Translations under genes and position numbers: made by a program
The notes under the pieces: generated by a model
Seen by the model: the letters and a program-made list of their open reading frames with translations, nothing else
Database searches by the model: none
Told to the model about the DNA's origin: nothing
Source: Sphingomonas citricola
GTDB taxonomy: Bacteria > Pseudomonadota > Alphaproteobacteria > Sphingomonadales > Sphingomonadaceae
Direction: 5' to 3'
DNA length: 64,000 nucleotides
Assembly (NCBI RefSeq): GCF_019429535.1
Contig: NZ_JAHXZM010000002.1
Location: 496,001 to 560,000, forward strand
Part shown: positions 48,917-57,786 of the stretch, piece by piece
How positions within the stretch are numbered: the stretch's first letter is position 1
Layout: the number at the start of each line of letters is the position of its first letter

Positions 48917-50263
48917 ATGAACCGCAAGCCACTGCTCGCCAGCCTGTGCGCCGCCGCGCCGCTCATCCTCGTGCATCCCGCCGCCGCCGCGCCGCGCAAG
49001 CTTGCACCGGCGACGCCCGCGCTCCGGGAGATGCCGTCGAAGGAGCGGATGCGCGCCAGCGTCGAGAAGCTCGTCTCGTTCGGCACGCGCCATTCTCTGT
49101 CGTCGGCGAGCGATCCGGTGCGCGGGATCGGCGCGGCACGTACCTGGACCGCGGCGCAGTTCGCGTCGCTGTCGCAGGCCTGCGGCGGATGCATTACGAC
49201 CGAGCGGCTGTCGCGCCGCTTCACCGGGCCTCGCGCGCCACAAGGCGTGGTGATCGAGGACGTGCTCGGCATGCAGGCGGGGACCGAGCCCGGCCGCTAC
49301 GTCATCGTCGGCGCACACATCGATTCGCGCGTCACCGATGTCATGAACGTGACCAGCGATGCGCCCGGCGCGAACGACGACGCCTCGGGCGTCGCGTTGG
49401 TGCTGGAGGCGGCGCGCATCCTGTCGAAGCAGAAGTTCCGCGCGACGATCGTCTACGCGGTCTTCTCGGGTGAGGAGCAGGGGCTGTGGGGCGCGACGCT
49501 GCTCGCCGACACCGCCAAGGCCCGCGGGTGGCAGGTCGACGCGATGCTCAACAACGATATCGTCGGCAACTCGCTCGGGCAGGGCGGGGTGGTCGACGCC
49601 AATCGCGTCCGCGTCTTCTCCGAGGGGATCCGCTCGAGCGAATCGCTCGCCGAGGATCAGGAACGCCGTGCGATCGGCGGCGAGGACGACGGGCCGAGCC
49701 GCGCGCTCGCCAAGGCGATCGACGGCGTGGCGGACGCGCTGCCGGGGAAGTTCGACGTGGTGCTCGACCGGCGGCCCGACCGATTCGGGCGCGGCGGGGA
49801 TCACGAACCGTTCCTAAAGCTCGGTTTCCCCGCGGTCCGCTTCTCGGTGGGGGCGGAGAATTGGGATCGCCAGCATCAGGACGTACGGACCGAGAACGGA
49901 CGCGTCTTCGCCGACACGGTCGATGGCATGGACTTCGACTATCTGGCGAAGGTCACCGCGATCAACGTCGCGACGATCGCGCGGCTGGCGGCGGCGCCCG
50001 CGGCTCCAGCGACCGTGTCGGTCGCGGGTGCGCTGACGCGTGACACGACGGTGAAGTGGGACCCGGTGCCGGGCGCGCAATCCTACCGCGTGCGGTGGCG
50101 CGCCAACGACCGGCAGGACTGGAGCGACGCGCAGACGGTGACGGGGGCAACGACGACCCTGCTCAGGAACGTGCCGGTCGACGACAATTTCGTCGGGGTC
50201 AGCGCGGTCGGCGCCGATGGCGCGGAAAGTCTGGTGACGTTCGCGGGGCGCGATCGCGGCTGA
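48917..50263 (+). CDS. secreted M28-family metallopeptidase
   Basis: 448 residues with a signal peptide (LLASLCAAAPLILVHPAAAA). Zinc-site motifs in order: VIVGAHIDS (His), GANDDASGVAL (bridging Asp), AVFSGEEQGLWG (catalytic Glu then ligand Glu), MLNNDIVGN (Asp) and a late FGRGGDHEPFLKLGFPAVRF histidine. The C-terminal ~90 residues are a fibronectin-III-like domain (GALTRDTTVKWDPVPGAQSYRVRWR). M28 aminopeptidases of this type remove N-terminal residues from peptides in the periplasm or outside. C95 and C98 (ACGGC) may form a disulfide. Confidence 0.92.
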   Translation: MNRKPLLASLCAAAPLILVHPAAAAPRKLAPATPALREMPSKERMRASVEKLVSFGTRHSLSSASDPVRGIGAARTWTAAQFASLSQACGGCITTERLSRRFTGPRAPQGVVIEDVLGMQAGTEPGRYVIVGAHIDSRVTDVMNVTSDAPGANDDASGVALVLEAARILSKQKFRATIVYAVFSGEEQGLWGATLLADTAKARGWQVDAMLNNDIVGNSLGQGGVVDANRVRVFSEGIRSSESLAEDQERRAIGGEDDGPSRALAKAIDGVADALPGKFDVVLDRRPDRFGRGGDHEPFLKLGFPAVRFSVGAENWDRQHQDVRTENGRVFADTVDGMDFDYLAKVTAINVATIARLAAAPAAPATVSVAGALTRDTTVKWDPVPGAQSYRVRWRANDRQDWSDAQTVTGATTTLLRNVPVDDNFVGVSAVGADGAESLVTFAGRDRG

Positions 50264-50384
50264 GCGTAAGAGGCAGCGACGTCGGGGTGGGGGCCGCGGT
50301 CGACGTGCCTGCGCCGCGCGACGTGTCGGCGAGGGCAGGCCAGCCCGTGCTCGCTCGTTGTCGCTGACGTACTGCAAAGAAAAA

Positions 50385-50415
50385 CGCCGCCCCGCCGGTG
50401 GTCGGCGAGGCGGCG
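50385..50415 (-). terminator. strong intrinsic terminator of the repeat-rich gene
   Basis: A 12-13-bp GC stem (50385-50397 with 50403-50415), then TTTTTC on the minus strand. It lies between two convergent genes; plus-strand termination of the M28 gene is also likely. Confidence 0.8.
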
Positions 50416-50440
50416 CTCGTGATGCTCGCGGCCGTGCTGC

Positions 50441-51682
50441 TCAGCAGCGGCACTTGCCCTTGTATCGATAGCCCTTGGCATGGCCGTAGGAGGCGTCCTC
50501 GTACACTTCTTCCTCGACCACGTTCGCGCCCGCGCCGCCGCTGACGGTCACCGTGGTCACGGTCGTGCCGGGATAATACCAGCCGTTGGCGTAGTAACCC
50601 GGCGAGCCCGCGGTGCTCGACGTCGTCACGACGGTGCCGTTGCCCGCGACGACCGACGGTGCGGGATAGGCGATCTGCGGACCCGGCACGTAGCCGCGTG
50701 GCGGCGCGTAACCCGCGCCATCGGTGCCGTAATAGGTCACGCCCGAATAGGTCGTCCCGGCATAGTCGCCGCCGTAGCGACCCTCCTGATAGGCGACACC
50801 CGGCGCGCCCGCGGGCGGATACGCGCCACCGCGCGCACCCGGCGCGGGATAAGGCGCGCCATACGGGCCGGGTCCGGGCCCGACCGGCGGGGCGACGGGA
50901 ACGCGACCGGCGGAGTCGTTGCGGTCGATCTCGCGACCGACCAGCGCGCCTGCGCCCGCACCGACCACGGTCCCGAGCAGACGATTGCCACGCCCGGCGA
51001 TGACGTTGCCGGCGACACCGCCCGCGACACCGCCGATCACCGCGCCGCCCACACCGTTGTCGCGGTCGCGCGTCGCGTAGGGCGCGCCGTAACTCGCGCC
51101 ATAGCCGCCGTCGTCGCGGTACGTGTAGTCGACGCCGTCGCCGTCATACTGATCCCAGCCGATCCCGCCGACGCTGTCGTAGACCGACCCGCGCCCGTCG
51201 ACGAGCACCGCATCGTCGTAATAGCGCGACCAGCTGTAACCCGCGGGCGGCGCGTAGAGGCCGTAGGTCGACCAGTCGCTGATGTACCAGTTGGGCGACA
51301 CCCAATATCCCGGCAGCACGTAGCCGCGCACCGGACGACGATAGGCGCCCCAGCCGCCGGGCGCGCGCATGCCGCCCCACCAGCGGTTGTTGATGTGCCC
51401 GCCCCAGCGCGGACGGCAACCGCCGAGGCATGCGTTGCCGCCGATCGGACGCGGGCCGTTCCACCCGCCGGGGCGTGGACCATTCCAGCCGCCTGGGCGC
51501 GGTCCGTTCCATCCGCCGGGGCGCGGAGCGTTCCATCCGCCGGGGCGCGGAGCGTTCCATCCGCCCGGCCGTGGGCCGTTCCAACCGCCGGGATGGGCGG
51601 GTGCCAAGCCGCCGCGCGGACCTGCCTCGGCGGGTGCGGCGAGGACCGTGGCGGCAGTGGCGGCGATCATCAGCATGCGCAT
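50441..51682 (-). CDS. RcnB-like exported protein with PGGWN repeats and glycine zipper
   Basis: 413 residues with a signal peptide (LMIAATAATVLAAPAEAG). Residues ~30-80 hold six tandem copies of an eight-residue unit of the form GGWN(G/A)PRP. Residues ~90-170 look like an RcnB-type domain (YVLPGYWVSPNWYISDWSTYGLYAPPAGYSW). Residues ~205-245 are a glycine zipper (GVGGAVIGGVAGGVAGNVIAG, GTVVGAGAGALVGREI). A Gly/Tyr/Pro-rich tail ends in CRC. RcnB-like proteins are periplasmic and affect nickel/cobalt export, but this architecture suggests an envelope structural role. Confidence 0.8.
   Translation of the reverse strand: MRMLMIAATAATVLAAPAEAGPRGGLAPAHPGGWNGPRPGGWNAPRPGGWNAPRPGGWNGPRPGGWNGPRPGGWNGPRPIGGNACLGGCRPRWGGHINNRWWGGMRAPGGWGAYRRPVRGYVLPGYWVSPNWYISDWSTYGLYAPPAGYSWSRYYDDAVLVDGRGSVYDSVGGIGWDQYDGDGVDYTYRDDGGYGASYGAPYATRDRDNGVGGAVIGGVAGGVAGNVIAGRGNRLLGTVVGAGAGALVGREIDRNDSAGRVPVAPPVGPGPGPYGAPYPAPGARGGAYPPAGAPGVAYQEGRYGGDYAGTTYSGVTYYGTDGAGYAPPRGYVPGPQIAYPAPSVVAGNGTVVTTSSTAGSPGYYANGWYYPGTTVTTVTVSGGAGANVVEEEVYEDASYGHAKGYRYKGKCRC
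51450..51593 (-). repeat. six tandem 24-bp repeats inside the RcnB-like gene
   Basis: Six copies of a 24-base unit encode GGWNGPRP or GGWNAPRP. Copies 2 to 5 differ from one another at only a few bases. The length is in frame, so copy-number change would lengthen or shorten the protein without breaking it. Confidence 0.85.
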
Positions 51683-51823
51683 GGCCGTTCATTCCCCAGT
51701 AAGGTGCTGCGCGCTCGAACGCGCATCGCGTTTACCGGTTGCTTACCAAGACGCCTGTCGTGCCGCCACTGCAACGACCGTCCCGAAGTGGAGCAGCCGC
51801 CGTCGGGGTGCCGCGTGCAATCG

Positions 51824-52318
51824 TCAGCCGGTGACGGCCGCGATCCGCGGCGCGAGCAATGCCATCAGCCGCTCGCATCCCGCCGCGTCGTCTTCGTCGA
51901 ACCGGCCGGGCGAGGGGCTGTCGAGATCGAGCACGCCGATCAGCCGGTCCTCGTGGACGATCGGCACGACCAGCTCGGATGCGCTGGCGGCGTCGCATGC
52001 AATATGCCCCGGAAAAGCGTGCACGTCGTCGACGCGCTGCGTCTGCCGCGTCGCCGCCGCCGTACCGCAGACGCCCGTACCGACCGCGATGCGGATGCAC
52101 GCCGCCTTGCCCTGAAACGGGCCAAGGACCAGCCCGTCGCCGACCATGCGGTAGAAGCCGGACCAGTTCAGGTCGGGCAGATACTGCCCGATCAGCGCTG
52201 CGGCATTCGCCATGTTGGCGATGGCGTCGGGCTCGTCCGCGGTCAGTGCGTCGAGTGCCGCGTACAGATCGTGATAAAGCTCGGCCTTAGAGCCGGCCGC
52301 GATGTCGAAATGGTACAT
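51824..52318 (-). CDS. msrC: free methionine-(R)-sulfoxide reductase (GAF-type)
   Basis: 164 residues, one GAF domain. LNWSGFYRMVGDGLVLGPFQGKAACIRIAVGTGVCG and HIACDAASASELVVPI give cysteines C74, C84 and C108, matching the spacing of C84/C94/C118 in E. coli fRMsr. The end is GVLDLDSPSPGRFDEDD. It reduces free Met-R-sulfoxide with thioredoxin and protects against oxidative stress. The start ATG matches the family. Confidence 0.94.
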   Translation of the reverse strand: MYHFDIAAGSKAELYHDLYAALDALTADEPDAIANMANAAALIGQYLPDLNWSGFYRMVGDGLVLGPFQGKAACIRIAVGTGVCGTAAATRQTQRVDDVHAFPGHIACDAASASELVVPIVHEDRLIGVLDLDSPSPGRFDEDDAAGCERLMALLAPRIAAVTG

Positions 52319-52433
52319 GGCGGCGCAGGTAGGACGACGCGACCCCTAGCGCCAGTGTGTCGCCCAAGCGACGCATCGCGGAACCGATTGACCGGCGCGG
52401 GACGGCGGCTAGGCTGCGCGTCGGGGGTGCAGC

Positions 52434-53489
52434 ATGTACAGCGACGGTGAACTACAATCGGCGGTGGACGCCGGCGCGATCAGCCCGGCCGCCGCCGCGG
52501 CGCTGCGCGATCATGTGGCGGGACTGCGCGCGACCTCGATGGTCGACGAGGAGCAGTTCCGGCTCATTACCGGGTTCAACGACATCTTCGTCTCGATCGC
52601 GTGCGTGCTGGTCGTCTTCGCCGCGGGGGCGGTCGGCGGCACACTCGTCGGCGGGATCGCGGCGGGGGTGCTCGTCGCGATCGCCTCGTGGATCATGGCG
52701 GAGGTGTTCACGCGCCGCCGCCGCATGGCGCTTCCCTCGATCATCCTGCTGCTGACTTTCGTCACCGCGTGCGGCAGCGCGACGGCGCTGTTGGCCGCGA
52801 AGATCATGGGTGACGGCAATTTCTCGCAGCGACAGGTGGCGGGGATCATGGTGGCGGCGGCGATCGGGGCCGGGCTCGCCGCGCTGGCGCACTGGCGGCG
52901 GTTCCGCGTCGCGATAACCGTCGCGGCGGCGGTCGGCGCGCTGGTGCTGCTCGTCCTCGCGCTGGTCGGCGCGGTACGCAATGCGCCCACGGCCGATGCG
53001 GGGCTGATCGCGGGTGTCGCGCTGGTGTGCGGGATCGGTGTGTTCGCCTATGCGATGCGCTGGGACATGTCCGACCGCACACGCACGACGCAGCGTGCCG
53101 ACATCGCCTTCTGGCTGCATCTGGTCGCCGCGCCCTTGATCGCGCATCCGTTGTTCTACTGGATGGGCGTGACGACCGGTGGGACGGTCGGCGTCGCGGC
53201 CGCAATCGGGGTGATCGCGGTGTATCTGGTGTTCGCGTTGGTCGCGCTCGCTGTCGACCGGCGGGCTTTGCTGGTGTCGGCGCTCGCCTATGTCCTCGTC
53301 GCGCTCGCGCAACTGTTCCGATCCTATGGCGCGATCAAGCTCAACGTCGCGCTGACCGCGCTGGTGATCGGAACGGCGCTCTTGTGCCTGTCGGCGTGGT
53401 GGCACGCGATCCGCACGCACCTGCTCGCGCGCCTGCCCGACGATTTGCGGGCGCGTCTGCCCGAGAGTGCGCGGCCGACGCTCCGCTGA
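52434..53489 (+). CDS. multi-pass membrane protein, DUF2157-like
   Basis: 351 residues. A helical cytoplasmic N-terminus (ELQSAVDAGAISPAAAAALRDHVA, then EEQFRLITGFNDIFVSIACVL) resembles DUF2157. Nine to ten membrane helices follow. The C-terminus (HAIRTHLLARLPDDLRARLPESARPTLR) is Arg-rich and cytoplasmic. No enzyme motif is visible; the role is unknown. The stop is only six bases from the convergent arfB stop. Confidence 0.75.
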   Translation: MYSDGELQSAVDAGAISPAAAAALRDHVAGLRATSMVDEEQFRLITGFNDIFVSIACVLVVFAAGAVGGTLVGGIAAGVLVAIASWIMAEVFTRRRRMALPSIILLLTFVTACGSATALLAAKIMGDGNFSQRQVAGIMVAAAIGAGLAALAHWRRFRVAITVAAAVGALVLLVLALVGAVRNAPTADAGLIAGVALVCGIGVFAYAMRWDMSDRTRTTQRADIAFWLHLVAAPLIAHPLFYWMGVTTGGTVGVAAAIGVIAVYLVFALVALAVDRRALLVSALAYVLVALAQLFRSYGAIKLNVALTALVIGTALLCLSAWWHAIRTHLLARLPDDLRARLPESARPTLR

Positions 53490-53495
53490 GACGCG

Positions 53496-53894
53496 TCAGT
53501 CGAGCCGGACCTTGCCGCGGCCGGCCTTGACCACGCTGCGGCCCTTTTTCTCGTCGACGCGGCGTGCTTTCGCGGCGCGGGTGGGCTTGGTTTTCACGCG
53601 GCGCGCCTCGCGCTTCTCCGCTTCCGCGAGCAGATCGGCTAGGCGGGCCCGCGCATCCTGGCGGTTCGCCTCCTGCGTGCGGAACCGCCGCGCGACGAGC
53701 ACCAGCGTACCCGAGGCGGTCAGGCGGCTGCCCGCGAGCAGCTTCAGCCGGCGATAGGTTTCGGGCGACAGGCCGAGGCGGAACACGTCGACGCGCAACT
53801 GGCACGCGGTCGCGACCTTGTTGACGTTCTGTCCGCCGGGGCCGGTGGCGGCGAGGAAACGCTCGTCCAGCGCGTCCTCGGGTATCTCAACCAT
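53496..53894 (-). CDS. arfB: alternative ribosome-rescue factor ArfB
   Basis: 132 residues. GGQ at residues 20-22 in ATGPGGQNVNKVATACQLR is the peptidyl-tRNA hydrolysis motif of class I release factors. There is no codon-reading domain. The basic C-terminal tail (RRVKTKPTRAAKARRVDEKKGRSVVKAGRGK) enters the mRNA channel of stalled ribosomes. The length fits E. coli ArfB (YaeJ, 140). It overlaps the pseudouridine synthase gene by eight bases, so the two are co-transcribed. Confidence 0.95.
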   Translation of the reverse strand: MVEIPEDALDERFLAATGPGGQNVNKVATACQLRVDVFRLGLSPETYRRLKLLAGSRLTASGTLVLVARRFRTQEANRQDARARLADLLAEAEKREARRVKTKPTRAAKARRVDEKKGRSVVKAGRGKVRLD

Positions 53895-54537
53895 CGAAGC
53901 CCAGCGCGCGGAACCGCTCCGGCCACGGCGCCTCGGCGACGATCGGCTCCTTCGTCCCGCGCGGAACGGTGAGCTTGGCGGCGTGGAGCATCGTGCCGCC
54001 CTTGTGCGCGGTGCCGTAGGTCGGGTCCCCGGTCACGGGAAGCCCCAGCCCCTCGAGCGCGTGGACGCGGATCTGATGCGTACGCCCGGTTTCGGGTCGG
54101 AACTCGACCAGTGCGCGACCGTCGTGGGTGCCGAGCAATGTCCAGGCGGTGCGCGCCGACTTTCCCTTGGCGTCGGCCGTCATCCACCAGCCGCGCTCGA
54201 CCGTCGACACCTTGGCGAGCGGCAGGTCGATCACGCCACTTTCCCCCTCGGGCACGCCGTCGAGAATCGCGACGTAGCGTTTTTCCACCGTCCCGGCCTC
54301 GAACGCCTGCTGGAACCGCGCGTGCGCCTTGGGGTTGCGCGACAGGAGCAGGCAACCGCTGGTGTCGCGGTCGAGCCGGTGCACGGCCTGCGGCCAGCGC
54401 TGGAAGCCGAAGGTTAGGGAGTTCAAGTGATTTTCCAGGCTGATCGCGCCGTCGCGCGGGCGATCGACGGGAAGCCCGGCGGGCTTGTCGATCACCAGCG
54501 CCTCACCGTCCAGAAACAATACGCGTTCGCCAAGCAT
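53887..54537 (-). CDS. RluA-family pseudouridine synthase
   Basis: 216 residues with the RluA core HRLDRDTSGCLLL (catalytic D56), KPAGLPVDRP, VEKRYVAIL, GKSARTAWTLL and RPETGRTHQIRVHALEGLGLPVTGDPTYGT. There is no S4 domain, as in RluA/TruC-size enzymes, which modify 23S rRNA and/or tRNA. The exact target cannot be read. ATG 54537. It is operonic with arfB downstream. Confidence 0.92.
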   Translation of the reverse strand: MLGERVLFLDGEALVIDKPAGLPVDRPRDGAISLENHLNSLTFGFQRWPQAVHRLDRDTSGCLLLSRNPKAHARFQQAFEAGTVEKRYVAILDGVPEGESGVIDLPLAKVSTVERGWWMTADAKGKSARTAWTLLGTHDGRALVEFRPETGRTHQIRVHALEGLGLPVTGDPTYGTAHKGGTMLHAAKLTVPRGTKEPIVAEAPWPERFRALGFDG

Positions 54538-54573
54538 GGCACGCGCTCTGCCACTACGCGGGCCCGGCGGCTA

Positions 54574-55314
54574 GTGCTGGCAGCATCGGCGATGCTGATC
54601 GCACTGCCGGCAAGCGCCGAGGTATGTACCGGCGCGCCGCCGCCGGTCGAGGCGGACGGGCGCGTGCTGGGGCATCTCCCCTACGGCGATGCGCCGCCGG
54701 CAGAACTGGTGCCGGTGCCGGGCGGCATGGCGGTGAACGGCTGTACGCTGAGACGCGAGGTGCTTCCCGATCTCGAACGGCTGCTGGCGACCGCGGCGGC
54801 GAGCCCCGCGATCGGCGGTCGCGTGCTCGCGCTGTCGTGCCACCGCTCGCAGGGACGGCAGAGCGGCGTCTTCTGCCGCGAACCGGGTGCCAGTTCGGAT
54901 ACGCGCGCGGTATCGGTCGCGCCGCCGGGACACAGCGAGCACGCGACCGGCTACGCGCTCGACTTCGCGTTTCGGCCGCGCGAGAACGGCTGCCCCGACG
55001 CCGAGGCGTGCGTGGCGGCGACCCCCGCGTTCCGCTGGCTGCGCGAGAATGCACCGCGGTTCGGATTCGAGATGTCGTTCCCGGTCAGCAATGCCCAGGG
55101 GGTGAAATGGGAGCCGTGGCACTGGCGCTGGGTCGGCACGAGCGCGACCTCGCTGGGCGCGGCGCGCGCGCGATCGCTGTTCGCGACCGCCCGGCGGCGC
55201 TTTCCCGCGTCGCCGGGCGTCGACACCGCCGTGGAGGTCGCGAACGTCACACCGCCACCGGTGTATCTCGCGCTGCCCGCATGGGTGGACCCCAAGAGGA
55301 AGCGGCGGCGCTGA
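54574..55314 (+). CDS. VanY-type D-Ala-D-Ala carboxypeptidase (M15B)
   Basis: 246 residues from GTG 54574. The zinc motif HSEHATGYALDFAF (SxHxxGxAxD) and the later EPWHWRWVG (ExxH) are those of peptidase M15B. A hydrophobic N-terminus (LAASAMLIALPASAEV) looks like a signal peptide, so it should be periplasmic and trim peptidoglycan stem peptides. Four cysteines (54-60-kb frame: VCTGA, NGCTL, SCHRS, FCREP) could form two disulfides. The start is uncertain: GTG 54427 has a better ribosome-binding site but would put 49 residues before the signal and overlap the divergent gene. Confidence 0.85.
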   Translation: MLAASAMLIALPASAEVCTGAPPPVEADGRVLGHLPYGDAPPAELVPVPGGMAVNGCTLRREVLPDLERLLATAAASPAIGGRVLALSCHRSQGRQSGVFCREPGASSDTRAVSVAPPGHSEHATGYALDFAFRPRENGCPDAEACVAATPAFRWLRENAPRFGFEMSFPVSNAQGVKWEPWHWRWVGTSATSLGAARARSLFATARRRFPASPGVDTAVEVANVTPPPVYLALPAWVDPKRKRRR

Positions 55315-55348
55315 TGTTTGCTCGAATGGTACGGCGGCGAACGGCGCA

Positions 55349-55374
55349 GGAGGAGCGGGCCGTGCCGCTCCTCC
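55349..55374. terminator. hairpin between vanY-like gene and wrbA
   Basis: A perfect 10-bp stem (55349-55358 with 55365-55374) and a 6-base loop between convergent genes. No T-run is present. Confidence 0.55.
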
Positions 55375-55380
55375 CCGCGA

Positions 55381-55980
55381 TTACTTGAGCTTGGCTGCCA
55401 GTTCGGCGATGCGCTTGCCCTGGTAGCGGGCGCCGGCCAGTTCCTGTTCGTGCGGCTGGCGGCTGCCGTCGCCGTCGGCGATCGTCGATGCGCCGTAGGG
55501 CGTCCCGCCCAGCACGTCGCTGACGCCCATCTGGCCCTTGAAGCCGTAGTCGAGCCCGACGATCGTCATGCCGTGGTGGAGCAGGTTGGTCAGGATCGAG
55601 AACAGGGTCGTCTCCTGCCCGCCGTGCTGGCTGGCGGTCGAGGTGAACGCGCCGCCGACCTTGCCGACCAGCGCACCCTTCATCCAGAGGCCGCCGGTGG
55701 TGTCCCAGAATGCCGCCATCTGCGCAGGCATCCGGCCGTAGCGGGTGGGGGCGCCGACGACGATTGCGTCGTAGTTGGCGAGCGCGTCGGGGCCCTCGAT
55801 CTCTGGGTGCGCAGTGTCGGTCTTGAAATGCGCGGCCTTCACCACCTCGGCGGGCGCGGTTTCGGCGACGCGGCGGATGTCGACCTCGGCCCCGCCGGCG
55901 CGCGCGCCTTCAGCGACCGCGGCGGCCATCTGCTCGATATGGCCGTAGGAGGAATAATAGAGAACGAGGACTTTGGTCAT
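55381..55980 (-). CDS. wrbA: NAD(P)H:quinone oxidoreductase WrbA
   Basis: 199 residues. Flavodoxin fold with [15 protein letters not shown] (FMN phosphate loop), [56 protein letters not shown] and [11 protein letters not shown]. WrbA reduces quinones by two electrons and limits oxidative stress. It lies 82 bases after the pirin gene on the same strand and is probably controlled by the divergent LysR. Confidence 0.96.
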   Translation of the reverse strand: MTKVLVLYYSSYGHIEQMAAAVAEGARAGGAEVDIRRVAETAPAEVVKAAHFKTDTAHPEIEGPDALANYDAIVVGAPTRYGRMPAQMAAFWDTTGGLWMKGALVGKVGGAFTSTASQHGGQETTLFSILTNLLHHGMTIVGLDYGFKGQMGVSDVLGGTPYGASTIADGDGSRQPHEQELAGARYQGKRIAELAAKLK

Positions 55981-56010
55981 CGGGCGTTCCTTGATGCAGG
56001 TTGGTTGAAA

Positions 56011-56036
56011 CCGTCCCGGCGAGAATGCCGGGGCGG
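56011..56036 (-). terminator. hairpin after the pirin gene
   Basis: A ~10-bp stem (56011-56020 with 56027-56036, one G-T wobble). On the minus strand it is followed by GGTTTC. It may separate pirin from wrbA. Confidence 0.4.
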
Positions 56037-56062
56037 CGGTTCGGTTCAGTCGCTGCGTGCGA

Positions 56063-56803
56063 TCAGAGCGAGTCGACGAGCACCAGCTCGGCGTCGGCGA
56101 GCGCGGTGATCGTCACCGTCTGTCCGCCGGTCAGCGCGATGCCATCGCGCGCTTCGTAGCGCTCGCCGTCGATCTCGACCGCGCCGGTGGCAGGGACGAG
56201 GTAAGCGTGGCGCCCGGCGCCGACCTCGTGGCTGATCTGCTCGCCTGCTTTCACGGTCGCTGCGAGCACGCGCGCCTCGGCGCGGATCGGCAGCGCGTCG
56301 CCGTCGTCGGCGAACCCGCTGGCGAGCGTCACGAAGCGGCCCGAGCGCTCACCCTTGGGGAAGGGCTTCGCACCCCAGGACGGGCTGCCGCCGGTGCGGG
56401 TCGGCTCGATCCAGATCTGAAACAGCGTCGTGGGTTCGCTCTCAAGATTATATTCGGCGTGACGGACGCCTGAGCCCGCGCTCATCACCTGCACGTCGCC
56501 AGCAGCAGTGCGGCCGGTGTTGCCCATCGAGTCCTTGTGCGTGATCGCGCCCGAGCGGACATAGGTGATGATCTCCATGTCGCGGTGCGGGTGCGGCGGG
56601 AAACCGCTGTTCGGCGCGATCGTGTCGTCGTTCCAGACGCGGATCGCGCCCCAGCTCATCCGGTCGGGGTCGTAGTAATTGGCGAAGGAAAAATGATGCC
56701 GCGCGTCGAGCCAGCCGTGGTCGGCATGGCCGAGCGAGGCGAAGGGGCGGCGCTCAATGCGGGCATTCTGGGCAATACGGGTCGCGACTGCGGTGTCGGT
56801 CAT
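56063..56803 (-). CDS. pirin-family cupin protein
   Basis: 246 residues from ATG 56803 (GGAGG upstream). Bicupin of the YhhW/pirin type: [64 protein letters not shown], with the metal ligands in PHPHRDME, and [17 protein letters not shown] for the fourth ligand. Some pirins (YhhW) act as quercetin 2,3-dioxygenases and others regulate transcription. Linkage to wrbA and a LysR suggests a quinone or phenolic stress unit. Confidence 0.94.
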   Translation of the reverse strand: MTDTAVATRIAQNARIERRPFASLGHADHGWLDARHHFSFANYYDPDRMSWGAIRVWNDDTIAPNSGFPPHPHRDMEIITYVRSGAITHKDSMGNTGRTAAGDVQVMSAGSGVRHAEYNLESEPTTLFQIWIEPTRTGGSPSWGAKPFPKGERSGRFVTLASGFADDGDALPIRAEARVLAATVKAGEQISHEVGAGRHAYLVPATGAVEIDGERYEARDGIALTGGQTVTITALADAELVLVDSL

Positions 56804-56856
56804 GATAGCCTCCGTTGTTGCCACAGAGATAAGCGAGTGAGTGGTGCGCGAAAATG

Positions 56857-56880
56857 GAAACGATTGAAACGCATCGTTTC
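56857..56880. promoter_or_regulatory. inverted repeat, likely LysR operator
   Basis: GAAACGAT (56857-56864) and ATCGTTTC (56873-56880) are perfect inverted repeats with an 8-base centre that holds another GAAACG. The site lies between the divergent pirin and lysR starts, 19 bases from lysR, as expected for a LysR autoregulatory site. Confidence 0.6.
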
Positions 56881-56898
56881 ACGAGCTAGCGAGGGGGC

Positions 56899-57786
56899 AT
56901 GCGACTACCTGATCTGGAAGCATGGGCGATCTTCGCCGCGGTGGCGGAACATCGCTCGTTCAGCGGCGCGGCCGACGCGATCGGGCTGAGCAAGGCGACG
57001 GTGTCGAAGGCGGTGTCGCGGCTGGAGGCGCATCTGGGGCAATCGCTGTTTCACCGCACCTCGCGCCGGCTCGCGCTGACCGAGGTGGGGCGCTCGCTCG
57101 CAGAGCGCGCGGCGCGGATGGTGGCGGAGGCGCAGGGCGCGGAGGAATTGGCGCGCGATGCGGCCTCGGCGCCGGTCGGGCGGGTGCGGATGGCGGCACC
57201 GATGTCGTTCGGCATCTCGAACGTCGCGCCGCTGGTGGCGGAGTTTCTGGCGGCGCATCCGGGTATCGAGATCGAGCTTCATCTGTCCGATGCGCGCGTC
57301 GACATCGTCGCGGAAGGGTTCGACGTGGCGCTCAGGATCGCCGACCTGCCCGATTCATCGTTGCGCGCGCGGCGGTTGTGCACGGTGGCGGCGCATCTGG
57401 TCGCCGCACCGGCGTATCTCGCCCAGCATGGAACGCCGACCCATCCCGCGCAATTGGGCGAGCATCGGCTGCTCGGTTACACCAACCTGACGGGGCCGTG
57501 GCGTTTCCGCGGGCCGGGCGGGGCGGAGGTGTCGGTCAAGGCGGAAGGGCCGCTGTCGGCGAATTCGGGCGATGCGCTGGTGCCCGCACTCGTCGCCGGG
57601 CTCGGGATCGCGCGGTTGCCGGCGTTCATCCTGGGCGAGGCGCTGACCTCGGGCAAGGTGGTGCCGATCCTCGCCGACTGGACCCCGCCCGGCGTCGCGC
57701 TCCATCTGCTCACCCCGCCGAGCGCGCTGCGCCCCGCGCGGGTCGAGGCGCTGATCGCGTTCCTCGCCGAGCGCCTGCGCGACTAG
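56899..57786 (+). CDS. LysR-family regulator
   Basis: 295 residues. Winged helix (LEAWAIFAAVAEHRSFSGAADAIGLSKATVSKAVSRLEAHLGQSLFHRTSRRLALTEVG) at 5-63, then an effector domain of full length (VGRVRMAAPMSFGISNVAPLVAEFLAAHPGIEIELHLSDARVDIVAEGFDVALRI). It belongs to the branch that controls nearby quinone or phenolic enzymes (QhpR/AaeR type). Divergent from pirin and wrbA with a palindrome between them. Its stop shares a CTAG with the HPP gene. Confidence 0.94.
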   Translation: MRLPDLEAWAIFAAVAEHRSFSGAADAIGLSKATVSKAVSRLEAHLGQSLFHRTSRRLALTEVGRSLAERAARMVAEAQGAEELARDAASAPVGRVRMAAPMSFGISNVAPLVAEFLAAHPGIEIELHLSDARVDIVAEGFDVALRIADLPDSSLRARRLCTVAAHLVAAPAYLAQHGTPTHPAQLGEHRLLGYTNLTGPWRFRGPGGAEVSVKAEGPLSANSGDALVPALVAGLGIARLPAFILGEALTSGKVVPILADWTPPGVALHLLTPPSALRPARVEALIAFLAERLRD

